Source of the DNA: Liolophura sinensis
Taxonomy: Eukaryota > Mollusca > Polyplacophora > Chitonida > Chitonidae
Assembly: GCF_032854445.1 (NCBI RefSeq)
Contig: NC_088306.1
Location: forward strand, 16,711,764 to 16,775,763
DNA: 64,000 nt
Direction: 5' to 3'
Positions 50,001 through 60,734 of the stretch are shown in pieces. Under the pieces are notes generated by a model, which saw only the letters and a list, made by a program, of their open reading frames with translations, made no database searches and had not been told where the DNA came from. Both the position numbers and the translations under genes were made by a program. The first letter of the stretch is position 1. Each line of letters begins with the position of its first letter.

Positions 50001-51453
50001 GTTCTCTTTGTGGCTGATCAACCCCTGACCAATGAGATAGCAGGGACAAACTGAGCTCTTGGTAGTTCGACAACAGCTTTAAATCAGGAGGTTTGTCAGG
50101 TACCTAGTGAAGGGTGATGATTTTCTCCAGGTACTCCAGTTCCATCATCCATATTCAGAACCTCACCTCTGTCACAGAAGTGCAGAATTCTTCACCACAG
50201 CATTTAAACCCAGATGAATTTTAAAGCAAAAAAGGAAAACTGCTCTCTATCACTTAAACTGTATCATAATTCATAACTTTTTTTTGTAAGTTCTGTCTTT
50301 TTCCCAAAGCAAAGAAACTTTAAAACTAAAAATAAAATCAGTTATATTTAACAAATTAACTGAACTTGTGGCCATTGGATTAATGTTGGTGTCCACTGTC
50401 ATGTTACATCATCAGTCAGATTTTCCAGTAAGTTATGCAACGATATATCAATTTGTATCTTTTGCTTATGCCCCCGCAGTCCTATATTGAAAGCAGAACC
50501 TTTAATTGCACAAGTACAAGGCCTTGAGTACATGAACGATGACCCAGGTGCTGTGGATGTCCTGTATGCTAAATTAGACCTCCTGTCATCATCAGACAGG
50601 TGAGTTGTGATGTAAAACAGGTACCATGTCCCTAATGACTGAGGTATGAGCTCTAGGTACGTGAACGATGATCCAGGTGCTGTGGACGAGTGAAAGGCAC
50701 CTTACGGCACTTATGTGTCATTATTTGCCATACATGTACAACCTTTTCCTTTCCTATTAAAATACATGTACAACCTATTCCTGCCCTAATTAAAATACAT
50801 GTACATCCATTTCCTGTCATTAGCACAGTACATGTACAACCTTTTCTGGCCATTATTACACTGTACTTAATGTGCAACATTTTTTATTTGCAGACTGCAG
50901 ATTTTAGTGGAGAGGCTAGTTGAGAAGTTTGTGGCTGCTGGACTGATGCAGAGAGAGCATGAGCGTGTCAAACTCCACATGACGGTGATCAACTCTCTGA
51001 TGAGGAAGGATCCCACTGGTGTCGCAGTATCCAAGGGAGACAACAAGAAAGGACCCCCAAGAGAGTCGTTTGATGCCACAGATATTCTGAAGGTACTGTA
51101 GGTACCTGGTCTTAGCTTTGAAATTTTCTAATTTAATTTTCGATTTTGTCAAGCAAGACTTAAGCCAACATGGTCAAAGAACTTTATACTTTAATTTAGG
51201 TTGATAGTAAAATAAATGAAAGCTTTTGAGTACAATGTTTAACAGTGATGAAATAAAATAATTAAATAAGTAAATAAATATTGTATCATTGTTTAATATT
51301 AGCAGTGAAATGTCTTTTGTTTCATTTCTCCTGCAGAATTTTGGCGATGTTGACTTTGGTGAAATTCACTTGAAGGAGCTTCACTTGTCAAAGCGGTACA
51401 CAACTGATGATAATGGATATTATGCCTGTGAGGGACGATTGTTTCTGCCGTAA
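47038..51453 (+). CDS. ASCC1: ASCC1 orthologue, KH and 2H-phosphoesterase-like protein
   Basis: ASCC1 is a subunit of the activating signal cointegrator 1 complex, which works with the ASCC3 helicase and ALKBH3 in transcription coactivation and alkylation repair. Exons: 47038-47161, 48172-48390, 48828-48997, 49572-49708, 50480-50599, 50894-51092, 51337-51453. All are GT-AG with consistent phases, 361 residues, close to the human length. Seen directly: N-terminal MDILRPPIIQIGRRRYRRNP (human begins MEVLRP), KH GxxG loop as GRKG at about 86-89, HLT at about 187-189 and HMT at about 285-287 (the paired HxT motifs of the 2H fold), IFQNPDKLHLTLGMLVLLS, and EYMNDDPGAVDVLYAK. The first ATG after an in-frame stop is 47,038; the ATG at 47,047 aligns with human Met1 and may be the true start. 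The terminal exon end is repeated behind the stop. Confidence 0.96.
49103..49178 (+). repeat. tRNA-like sequence, probably a SINE head or tRNA pseudogene
   Basis: TGCCTGAATGGTTAAGATGC resembles an A-box region of a Leu/Ser-type tRNA, and GGTTCAGGTTCAATCCCAGC contains a B box. A clean acceptor-stem pairing is not evident, so a functional tRNA is unlikely. It lies in ASCC1 intron 3. Confidence 0.4.
49748..49946 (+). mobile_element. tRNA-derived SINE in ASCC1 intron 4
   Basis: GACCCAGGAGCATCTCACCA, B-box GAGTTCAAGTCC, the body with ATAATGCTGGCC and a degenerate AATAACTAAATC tail are present. The A-box end is truncated. Confidence 0.8.
50657..50688 (+). repeat. Copy of an ASCC1 exon-5 fragment in the next intron
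   Basis: The 32 bp repeat 50,528-50,559, the exon-5 bases encoding YMNDDPGAVD, with three to four substitutions. It lies 57 bp beyond the exon-5 donor. Confidence 0.85.
50729..50870. repeat. Short tandem repeat, TACATGTACAACC core
   Basis: Four copies of an about 35-40-bp unit (ATACATGTACAACCTWTTCC with spacers) fill the 3' part of ASCC1 intron 5. Confidence 0.8.
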
Positions 51454-51466
51454 AGGGAAGTGACTC

Positions 51467-51712
51467 TTGTCAAAGCGCTATACAACTGATGAGGACAGTT
51501 ATTATGCCTGTGAGGGATGATTGTTTCTGCCATAAAGAGAAGTAATTCTTGTCAAAGCGCTATATAACTGATAAGGACATTTATTATGCCTGTAAAGTAC
51601 GATTGTTTCTGTCATAAAGGGAAGTAACTCTTGTCAAAGCGCTATTCAACTGATGAGGACAGTTATTATGCATGCAAGGGACTATTGTTTCTGCTGTAAA
51701 GGGAAACAACTC
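51467..51712 (+). repeat. Three extra 82-bp copies of the ASCC1 terminal exon end
   Basis: The last exon stretch encoding LSKRYTTDDNGYYACEGRLF plus stop (51,385-51,466) is followed by three direct copies at 51,467, 51,549 and 51,631, each exactly 82 bp. Each copy keeps a TAA at the matching position, but all lie after the functional stop and so in the 3'UTR. A unit of 82 is not a multiple of three. Confidence 0.93.
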
Positions 51713-53100
51713 TTACTTCTGTACGCTTGAAGTTATAACAATGGTTTCTCCTTGTAACTTTATTAAAGAGGACATTGATGATGGATAAAAAAACTTTTTG
51801 TAAATATTCATAATGAATTAAGAATTAATCATATTTACATGTATGGTAGAGAACTGAACGCCCTTGCGGGTCAAGTGTGGATATAAAAATGATCACTGTA
51901 GTCTCTCACCATGGAGTTTGTGAGTTCAAATCTTTTATTGTCCCATCCAAATTCACCATCCTCAGGAATGTCCTGGACCCCTTACATGTGTACCCTTACA
52001 ACTGGACCTTTTGTCAGGAAGATTGTCCAGTACTCGGCTTTATGGTGGTGCACCTGTGCGTTTCTGTGAATCGACACTTTTTCCATTAGTCACAGAACAG
52101 AAAATAGGGGTCGGAAAGACGCACAAGCTTTAGTTTTCGCAGAGCCTTGCTCAGTGTCCTCTATCCAGAATTGCAACAAATGTAAAACACTTTTGACTGC
52201 AATGTGAAAGACCAGTCATCTGTATAAATGTTTGTATGTGAAATGTGGAAAAGTAGTAGGCCTATGTAAATACCTCAATCCATCAAACCCGATTTTTATC
52301 TCCCCTGTACAAAGTGCAGGTGTAGCTATTGTCATACCTCAAGCGTACAGCGCATGCGTCGCTCTCCACCATTTGCTTTACATCACTTCCACCATCAGCT
52401 AATTTGGTACAGGAATCTCGAACAACGCCGAGGTCACTGGGGTCACGGTGATGAGGTAGGAAGTTATGTCAGAAAATACAAACAGTCTGTCTCTACCTTT
52501 ATAATAATGCTTTATACACATGCATTCTCTTTATCTAGAGGATGCTCAACATGATTCTAACCAAAATCTAAAACAATTTTATTGGTGAATGCTGAGTAAA
52601 TAGTTCCGTAGGAGGACAAAAGTGTTGAGGCTAAGTCTAAAGGTGCGTCCCCCAGGCTCAGAAGGTCAAACTTGTCTGTTGGTAGCGGTGATGTAAAGCG
52701 AAACGTAGAGAGTGACGAATGCGCTGTAAGCAATATGCATCGGCGTCAGTGTCCGATATAAAAGCACTGTGAAACAAAATGCTTTGGGCGGCATCTTAGA
52801 ATTTATTGTATGTATTGAGTACACACATATAAAACACATTCACACGAAAATGATGTTCTTTAGTTGAAGCTCTTTGTGCATATTAATTCACAAACTCACG
52901 GCTTCAGTACTTTATATTCGGAGATGAAGTTTCGCATTCATATAATTAAAGACAGTATAGCATAAGGAGCAATACCAGAGCAATGACGACAGTGTGATAG
53001 CTGCCAAAAGGTCACACGTGAAAACCTGTGAAATACGGCCTCTTGACAATTAGAGGCACCCTCAGTCAGGGTTTTATTATGACTTTTCATTCCTCTCCTA
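51713..53100. other. Downstream of ASCC1, no supported gene
   Basis: A possible poly(A) signal variant (ATTAAA) lies near 51,761. A weak plus-strand open segment at 52,354-52,450 ends at a GTAGGA donor-like site, but its protein is unrecognisable and other frames are equally open. Confidence 0.4.
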
Positions 53101-53103
53101 CAG

Positions 53104-53119
53104 GCTAGCTGTACCAGAT
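53104..53119 (+). other. Candidate 16-bp microexon
   Basis: A strong acceptor (CATTCCTCTCCTACAG) and a strong donor (GTAAGT) bracket 16 bases. There is no flanking gene model to confirm it. Confidence 0.2.
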
Positions 53120-53442
53120 GTAAGTATTGACGTTATACTGCAGGGAGAAGTACGAGGGGGTGGGGGGTGGGGGGATTATACAGTAATTACTTGGGCAGTG
53201 CAAGGCGCAAGATTATGTTGTTGCTAAAAGTAAACAAACAAGCTTTTCAGGTGTGAACTCGCATGTTTATTCATATTCTGAGCAAGCAGAAAAATAGAGT
53301 CATTTAAAGACAATGGATAACACAAAATTTGCATCATGACAATGGTACATTATGAAAATGGACAGCATTTCATTAAGCACTAAGCACTAAATTACTTAAT
53401 TACTCTATAAGGTATTAAAATAGATTTAAGTAAATCATATCA

Positions 53443-53665
53443 AAATGGCTCCTGTAGTGCTTCGTGAAATGCTTCTGTAATGCTCCATGAAAATGGACAC
53501 CATGTCATTAACCATTAATGGCTCCTGTAGTGCTTCGTGAAAAGCTTCTGTAATGCTCCATGAAAATGGACACCATGTCATTAACCATTAATGGCTCCTG
53601 TAGTGCTTCGTGAAATGCTTCTGTAATGCTCCATGAAAATGGACACCATGTCATTAACCATTAAT
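53443..53665. repeat. 73-bp tandem repeat, 3 copies
   Basis: The unit reads ATGGCTCCTGTAGTGCTTCG, TGAAATGCTTCTGTAATGCT and CCATGAAAATGGACACCATG. The three copies are nearly identical. Confidence 0.92.
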
Positions 53666-54082
53666 TTGAAAATTATGTATAAACTGAAAGAGAAACGTAT
53701 TAAAATAGATATAAGTAAATGATATCAAAATTGATTCTATAAAAATGAATAGCATAAAAGTGCAAAGTTTTCAGTATTCAGGCTGTCGCCAAGACGATCT
53801 GTACAAACTCGCGCCAACTGATATCTGGCCAGCAATACTGTATGTGTCTGTCTATACATGTACTTCCCCCAGATTGCAGTAAAGAAAACAATGCATATGC
53901 GTATTTAATAGCATTACTCTGAATTACCTCCCTTGTTACAAGACATCGACTATTACCTAACGCAAAATTCGAGGCGTGAGACTACAAGAAGTGGGACCTC
54001 GCCTTGTAAAGTGAGATAGTCATACCTTACCCGAGACTGGAAAGCCCTTAAAACCAAGCAGTTACTTAACGTTGTCTCCCAG

Positions 54083-54154
54083 GCAGTCGAATTTCGATAT
54101 GAAAATCCACAGACTGATAACATCTACAGCCAGGTTCACGGAAGTTCTTTTTGA
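54083..54154 (+). other. Candidate coding segment of an unrecognised gene
   Basis: After a GTCTCCCAG acceptor-like site, 23 codons read with tyrosine motifs (YENPQTDNIYSQVHG) and end in TGA. A second forward frame is also open and ends at a GTGAGT donor. I cannot say which, if either, is used. Confidence 0.2.
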
Positions 54155-54439
54155 GCGTGTGAGTAGGAACTGTTGTTTTGTGCATTTTCTGTGTTATGTC
54201 CATCACACAACAACATCCTAAGCCCCAAGCTGTTGGCACGTTCGTCTGATCTGGAGGTAGAATGGACTGACAAAGGTGTCTGATAAATCAGAACTTAGTT
54301 CTTTATGCCGGTATACCGCTCCCATCCGGGTCGGTTCGGTAACGGTACTGGTAACGTGGTTATCGCATGGACATACTTCATTTCACAGATCACGTAGTAA
54401 GAATCCATCCCACTGATACATGTATAATAACCAATTGAT

Positions 54440-55040
54440 ATTGATAACATATTATTATCAGATGGGAAAGCAACATGTCAAACTATACCCCCGTCACCAA
54501 CATCGGTATCCTCGTCACAATCAATATTGTTATATCCTCATCATCAATATCGTTATCCTCGTCATTAATATCGTAATTATATCCTTGTCACCAATATCGT
54601 AATTAATTCCTTGTCACCAGTATTACTATATCTCGTGATCAGTACTATTATGTCCTCATCACCAATATCGTAATTATATCCTCGTCACCAATATTGTTAT
54701 ATTGTCGTCACCAATATTGTTATATTCTTGTCAACAATACTGTCATATCCTCGTCCCCAATATCGTTCTTGTATTGATCGCCAGTATTGTTATCCTCGTT
54801 ATCAATATTGTGATATCCTCGTCATCAATATCGTTATCCTCGTCACCAATAACGTAATTATATCCTCGTCACCAATATCGTAATCATATCCTCGTCATCA
54901 ATCTTGTTATATACTTGTCATCAGTATTGTTATATGATCATCATCAGTATAGTTATCTCCGTTATCAATATCGCTATATCATCATCACCATCCTCGTATC
55001 GTTATCCTCGTCATTGATATGATCGTGTTCCTCGTCTCTT
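54440..55040. repeat. Degenerate minisatellite with TCCTCGTCACCAATATCG core
   Basis: More than 20 diverged copies of 18-33 bp units run up to a pyrimidine-rich acceptor-like site at 55,046. Being pyrimidine-rich, it could have grown from a polypyrimidine tract. Confidence 0.85.
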
Positions 55041-55046
55041 CCTCAG

Positions 55047-55158
55047 TATCCCCAGTCACAGAGACAATCCCCATAGTATATATGCTCCACCTGACGTCAG
55101 TGTTCCTCAACTGGAACAATTCCAGTGTCTGGATCAAGGAGAGTCTGACAACACATGA
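55047..55158 (+). other. Candidate terminal exon of an unrecognised plus-strand gene
   Basis: An acceptor (TCTCTTCCTCAG) is followed by an open stretch. In one frame it reads RDNPHSIYAPPDVSVPQLEQ and ends in TGA at 55,156; a second frame is also open. There is no family match and no joined upstream exon. Confidence 0.22.
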
Positions 55159-56025
55159 AGATCAGCAGACTACATGAGATAACTATGTTTAATTGTTGTA
55201 TTCTATCTGTTTATTTTATGAAACGTGCTAACGTCATACTTCCAATACACAACGATACGGACAGGTTAATGTAGGTACCCAAGAAACTACTTCACCTCCT
55301 AAAGAATCAGAAATAACCCAAGAAACAGCTGGATAACGTTGGATTCGAACTCCCAGTTTTATTATGCTGGATACGGTGTTGTCCCTGCATCTCCCAAACT
55401 ACCGCTTTGGATGAAACTTACTCTACATCGTGCCTATCATCTGCACTTGTGCATGTTTAAGCTTAATGGCAACCGGGTAATTATTTTTATAATTTCCCAC
55501 CTTTTAGAGATTTGCGTAATATACTGCTTTTCCATGTATTCTGATGTCGCCTTGGCAACTGTTCCTAAAGAAGTGAACCTATTTCCATGCATCGTAGCAT
55601 CCATATTTTCTATCATCTAAACTTGTGCATGCTTAAGTTAAAATACAATCGGGTGATTATTTTCATATTTACTCCCATTCAGGTACCTAGCGCGGTGTAA
55701 TGGATTTTAATGTACTCAGATTTTGTCCGTGCGGCTCCTGCTAAAGTATAGCACCAATTTCCCTGAAAATATATATAAATCTTTTTTATTTTCTTTCTTT
55801 TATTCTTGGAAATGTTGGGAGATGAAAAGGAGGTCTTTCGGACATCTGGATTCTAGATTTTTTAATACTTGAAGTTGTCTTGAACATTTACAATAAAATG
55901 GAAAATTTGAGTTTAATTTAAAACCTAAGTTCAGGAATAACACGAGCTATGAAAACCGAAATAGTAAAAAGTTTCATTAAATAACAATGCAACAAAATCA
56001 CCTGGTCCCTGATTTGAAAACTTAC

Positions 56026-57353
56026 CTTAATGGCACTCCTGGAGATGTCTTTACCTTGATGACATTGTTCATAGCTGCTACTGGATTCTGAATGACTGCT
56101 GAGAGACACACCGTCTTGGTCGGAAGAACCAACAAAGTAAACTTCAGTGTAGTTGGGATCGTACGGAAGATCGGGAAGTTTCCGTGTGTCGGTGAACGGA
56201 ACTACTGCAGTTTCAAGGTTGTGCAGTTTGAAAGATGTTTGGAGCTTGGACGATTTCCTGTGGGCAGTGCTCTTGTTACGCGTTTCACGCATAGAACCGG
56301 GTCTGGTGACGTCAAAAGCGTCAATGACGTCATCAAACATGGGATCTCTTACGCCAGACTTCTGACTGGGATTTCTAACTTGGAAGAATAGACCACCGAC
56401 TCCATGCTGTCTGTAAACTTTCTTTCGCCATCTGCAGGGGGAAAAATCAAGAAGTTAAGATTGAGACAGGGAGGTTGTGCTTTTCAGAAAATTCAACCTT
56501 ACAAAACATCAGACCAACGCTTACTTTCATGGCACTCACTCTGACTTTCAAATACTTACATCTACAGCCAAGTGACATGTCGACTGTTCATTTTGCGACT
56601 TTGTAAACCGTTGTCTCTGAGCTGTGTTTTGTTTTATGTATTTTTCACGAGTAACGTGGATCCTATATGAATAATTAGCACATCTAATTGAGCCTTTGAC
56701 CATGCGCTTTGGCCATACATATATACGTTATATACGTTAGTTTTTTATACACAGTGTCAGACCGTTCGTAAAGACATGCCCTCGTGGTTCCCACCTTCAC
56801 TTATTGTAGAACATCTGAACTTGTGTGTGCATGAGGTAAGTCTATCAACTAAAGATGAATCGGAGAATTTGGGCAACAAATCGATTAGCCCAAATCCAGT
56901 AGAATTTTTGTACTGTATCAGCCTCTTTTGCTCATGTGTTACTGTCCAGTATGGGTAACAAATTTCCTAAAACTCATAAAGCGTGTCGCACAATCACTAG
57001 TTCAAATTTTAGAATCATATTAGCGCTATAAATAGTAAAAGTACCGTGCTGAAAGGAATCCATTGGCGAATGTGACTTTTTTTTGCAAGTCTCCTCTTTA
57101 CAGACCGATACAAGCTCACTGTATTCCCAACGCCACAGAAGAGAATAAGTTATGTACATCTCCTTCACACTAATTTGTGTTCCTTTATTTCATAAAACAA
57201 TCTGACTATACCGTGTGCCCATGCTTCAGGTATGTTGCTAATCAAACTGTAAGCTTACCTTTTCCTCAGGATGTAGACAATCAGCACGATAATGACGACC
57301 AAGAAGACGCCAGCCAGACTTCCCAGTATAATAGCCAGCATTGTAAATCGACA
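56026..57353 (-). CDS. Single-pass membrane protein, transmembrane and tail exons (partial)
   Basis: Two exons splice in phase: 57353-57259 and 56431-56026. The first encodes a strongly hydrophobic helix (LAIILGSLAGVFLVVIIVLI) ending in YILRKR. The second continues WRKKVYRQHG, a basic stop-transfer flank, then a cytoplasmic tail of about 130 residues with DLPYDPNYTEVYFVG and a Ser-rich segment. The exon ends at a GTAAGT donor, so more tail exons lie further on and were not found. The acceptor of the first exon is weak (CCAAG with little pyrimidine tract). Alternatively translation starts at the ATG at 57,341, giving a signal-anchored protein with almost no ectodomain. The family is not recognised. 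Confidence 0.5.
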
Positions 57354-58110
57354 CTTGGTCCCTCACCTGTATGCAGTTACTTCTGGTACTGGTGTGTAAT
57401 TTCAAATTATCCCTCAAATGTACGGAAGTGCTCTTGTTTGGAAAAGTATGTAAAAGTGATACTGGATCCTACACCTCTAAGCCGTTTTCCTGGTGCCGGT
57501 GTGTTATTACAACGCTTGGTCCTTCAGCTGTACGGAAATCTTCCTGTATTGGCATATAATTATGATACTGGATCCGTCAACTCCACGCAGTTCTTCTGGT
57601 ACTGGTGTGTAATTACGACACTTGGTTCTTCAGCTGTACGCAGTTCTTCTGTTACTGGTGTGTAATTACGACACTTGGTTCTTCAACTCCACGCAGTTCT
57701 TCTGGTACTGGTGTGTAATTACGACACTTGGTTCTTCAGCTGTACATAGTTCTTCTGTTACTGGTGTGTAATTACGACACTTGGTTCTTCAACTGTATGC
57801 AGTTCTTCTGTTGTTGGCGTGTAATTACGACACTTGGTCCTTCAACTGTACGCAGTTCTTCTGTTACTGGCGAGTAATTACGACACTTGGTTCTTCAATT
57901 GTACGCAGTTCCTCTGTTATTGGGCGTGTAATTACGACACTTGATTCTTCAACTGTACGCAGTTTTTCTGTTACTGGCGAGTAACTGTACGCAGTTCTTC
58001 TCTTACTGATGTGTAATTACCACACTTGATTCTTCAACAGTACGCAGTTCTTCTGGTGCTGGCGTACCATCATAGTACTGGGTTTCTCAACTGTAAGCAG
58101 TTTTCCTGGT
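57354..58110. repeat. About 14 copies of an about 53-bp unit carrying the TM-exon boundary
   Basis: The unit contains GTACGCAGTTCTTCTGTTAC, TGGTGTGTAATTACGACACT and TGGTTCTTCA. The bases spanning the transmembrane-exon start (AAATCGACACTTGGTC, then TGTATGCAGTTACTTCTGG) match the unit, so the array grew from, or into, that exon boundary. It runs away from the exon on its upstream side. Confidence 0.85.
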
Positions 58111-59084
58111 ACTGGTATGAAGTAACGTTAAATATGGAAATTCACCGCCGTAGCTGTCAATAACATGCCGTATTAGACATCCCAGCATGTCTTCTTTATG
58201 GATAAAAAGGTCTCCAGTTGTATTATATACAATATTTCACTACAGTTCCCACTAAAGCTTTCCTATGTCACTAAAAGCATCCAGTATGTTCAACATTAAC
58301 TTTGCAAAAGATGTTCCAGTTATTCAGTACAACTTTACACACAGTTCCGTTAATTTGTCTTCTAAAGCGTTAATAAAACCTCCTTACAGAATTATTATTT
58401 CACAATTTTTATTTACAATTTCACAGTCGTTCACTGACACCCATTTTAAAATGGGCATTGCTTTCAGCTGTACAACTCTTGAATTTCGAACTCCTGTGAG
58501 GTTACAATGTCTATATAGGCATAGTTGTCAATAGATATTTGCACAAATTACACGAAACTCAGTCGTTTACATCCTCAAAGGGCTGTGAAGGCGTCGTGGC
58601 GATATCCAGATTACCAAACAGTTCGTGTGTTAAAACTTCTAACGGTACTGTTTTCACACCGACGCAATTGTTCGTCTGGGTACAGAGACACATCTATATT
58701 CCGTCTATTGCACATCCATATAGAACACACCTTGGGCAAATCTATACACTTTGTTTGTCACTATTGTACAGGCGTAGATTTGAGCTGATGAGATTCTGGC
58801 TGTATATATGGTTTTCTTCAGGTCGTCATTACATTTTTCTTCATATAACCGAGCCGTGAATTATTTTAGAAATAGTTTCAAATCCCATAATCTGTAATAT
58901 GAAATGAAATCTCAAATAAAAAGAAAAGACATAAGCCACAGACTACAAGGCTTTAACTTGAATTTTTTTTAAAGTGGGAAAGTGTTTCCATAACCGTGAC
59001 CAATTTTACGAACAAAAATTTGTTTCCCATAAAAAGAACCCTACAAATATGCTTCATACATATTGACCAGGACTAGATTAGATA
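58111..59084. other. No supported feature
   Basis: Open frames of up to about 106 codons occur near 58,525-58,859 on the plus strand, but without recognisable domains or splice context. Confidence 0.4.
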
Positions 59085-59450
59085 GGAGCCTTATGAATGT
59101 TACTTATAACTCCAGTAACTGCAGAGACCCCAGACTGAATGTTACTCATAACAGTAGACGATTACCTGAGACCCCAGACTGAATGTTACTCATAACTGCA
59201 GATGATTACCTGAGACCCCAGGCTGAATGTTACTCATAACTGCAGACGATTACCCAATACCCCAGACTGAATGTTACTCATAGCTGAAGGCGACTACTTG
59301 AGACCCCAGACTGAATGTTATTCATACCTGTAGACGATTACCTGAGACCCCAGACTGAATGTTACTCATAACTGCAGACGATTACCTGAGACCCCAGACT
59401 GAATGTTACTCATAACTGCAGACGATTACCTGAGACCCCAGACTCATAAT
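59085..59450. repeat. 44-bp tandem array, about 8 copies
   Basis: The unit reads CCAGACTGAATGTTACTCAT, AACTGCAGACGATTACCTGA and GACC. On the minus strand each unit contains TCTCAG/GTAATC, resembling a donor, but no exon is identified beside it. Confidence 0.9.
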
Positions 59451-60269
59451 ATAACCTATAACATGTGGACAACGACTCGTTCAGAGAACCACCCCAAAAT
59501 ATCTTCTTCATAACAAGCTTTTGTTTTGATAGGAACCCTGTAAATGTTACCCACAGCTTGGCAAACCTTTCTCTGGGAACCTCAAATGCAGCCCTCTGTG
59601 GACAACGACTCTTCCAGGCAGTCACCCCGTGGACATGCTGCTCAACTGTCAGAAAGGCGACTCTTTCTAACAGGAACCCTCACCTTAACTTCTTGTTAAA
59701 ATAGCATGAAAACGTTGCTAAGACATGTCTCAGAAATGAAGTTTCATGGATCACAACTTACCTTTTTACCTGAACGTTATATGATATGTTCTGGGATTAA
59801 GACAGACGTCTATCTTAATCCCAGATATGACTCATATCAATTGCGGGCAACCATGACACATTTTAAGATTACGTAATTACAAAAATGTATTTTCGATTTT
59901 GGAGATTATTAATCTCCAAAACTTATAAAACGAAGACACAATTAGCTCTTTTAAAATATGCATAAACGTGCGTGGGTGATATACGTATTCGATGAATCGA
60001 TCTATATATAGCGAAATTACTTTGGCATAGATAGGTTAGACTGAACAATTAAACTTTCCTGGTACTTGAACGATCATGATATTCCTCACACGTAACCCTC
60101 GTTCCTTATTACTGATTATAAGGTTACCAGAATTAAAATCCCATTAATTGGGAACTGACATTAACGACCCAGTCCTACGAGTACGCAACTTCTCTTCTAA
60201 ATTACTTACCTGTTCTGTATGCCTTCCTTCCACCAATTTGGCACGCTTGTCTTAGGCAGCACTTTCTAT

Positions 60270-60664
60270 TATTTCTCAACAAGCGGAGCGACGACCTAGG
60301 TCTTTGTTCAGAATTCCACACGTAATGTATTCAACCGGATACACTGCATTTTAATGAGCCTCGCGCCTCCCCTGGAATCCACTCCCCATCATTAAACCCC
60401 TAAGTTATTCAGCTGACCCCAGGGTCTTGTGTGTAATGACTGGCCCGCGTGTAACCCGATACTTTGGACATTGGGATAAAATTCCAACCTGGAGTGGGTG
60501 GGTGTACTGAGGTGTCGCTATCTGACAGCTCATTAGCTATACTGTAAAACAATACAGGCCTGTATATAACCTTGAATTAAGCGTATGCTCTTGTCACGTT
60601 AGATAGAAATATCTAAACAAAGGCTATCTGAACAAAGACCTAGGTCGTCGCTCCGCTTGTTGAG

Positions 60665-60669
<5 letters not shown>
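60270..60669. mobile_element. 400-bp MITE with 43-bp perfect terminal inverted repeats
   Basis: Bases 60,270-60,312 and 60,627-60,669 are perfect reverse complements (outer end TATTTCTCAACAAGCGGAGC). The outermost dinucleotide on both sides is TA, as expected of a TA target-site duplication of the Tc1/mariner type. The 314-bp interior encodes no transposase. Confidence 0.85.

Positions 60670-60732
<63 letters not shown>
60669..60732. repeat. (AT)n microsatellite
   Basis: About 32 uninterrupted AT dinucleotides directly abut the right end of the MITE. Confidence 0.97.
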
Positions 60733-60734
<2 letters not shown>

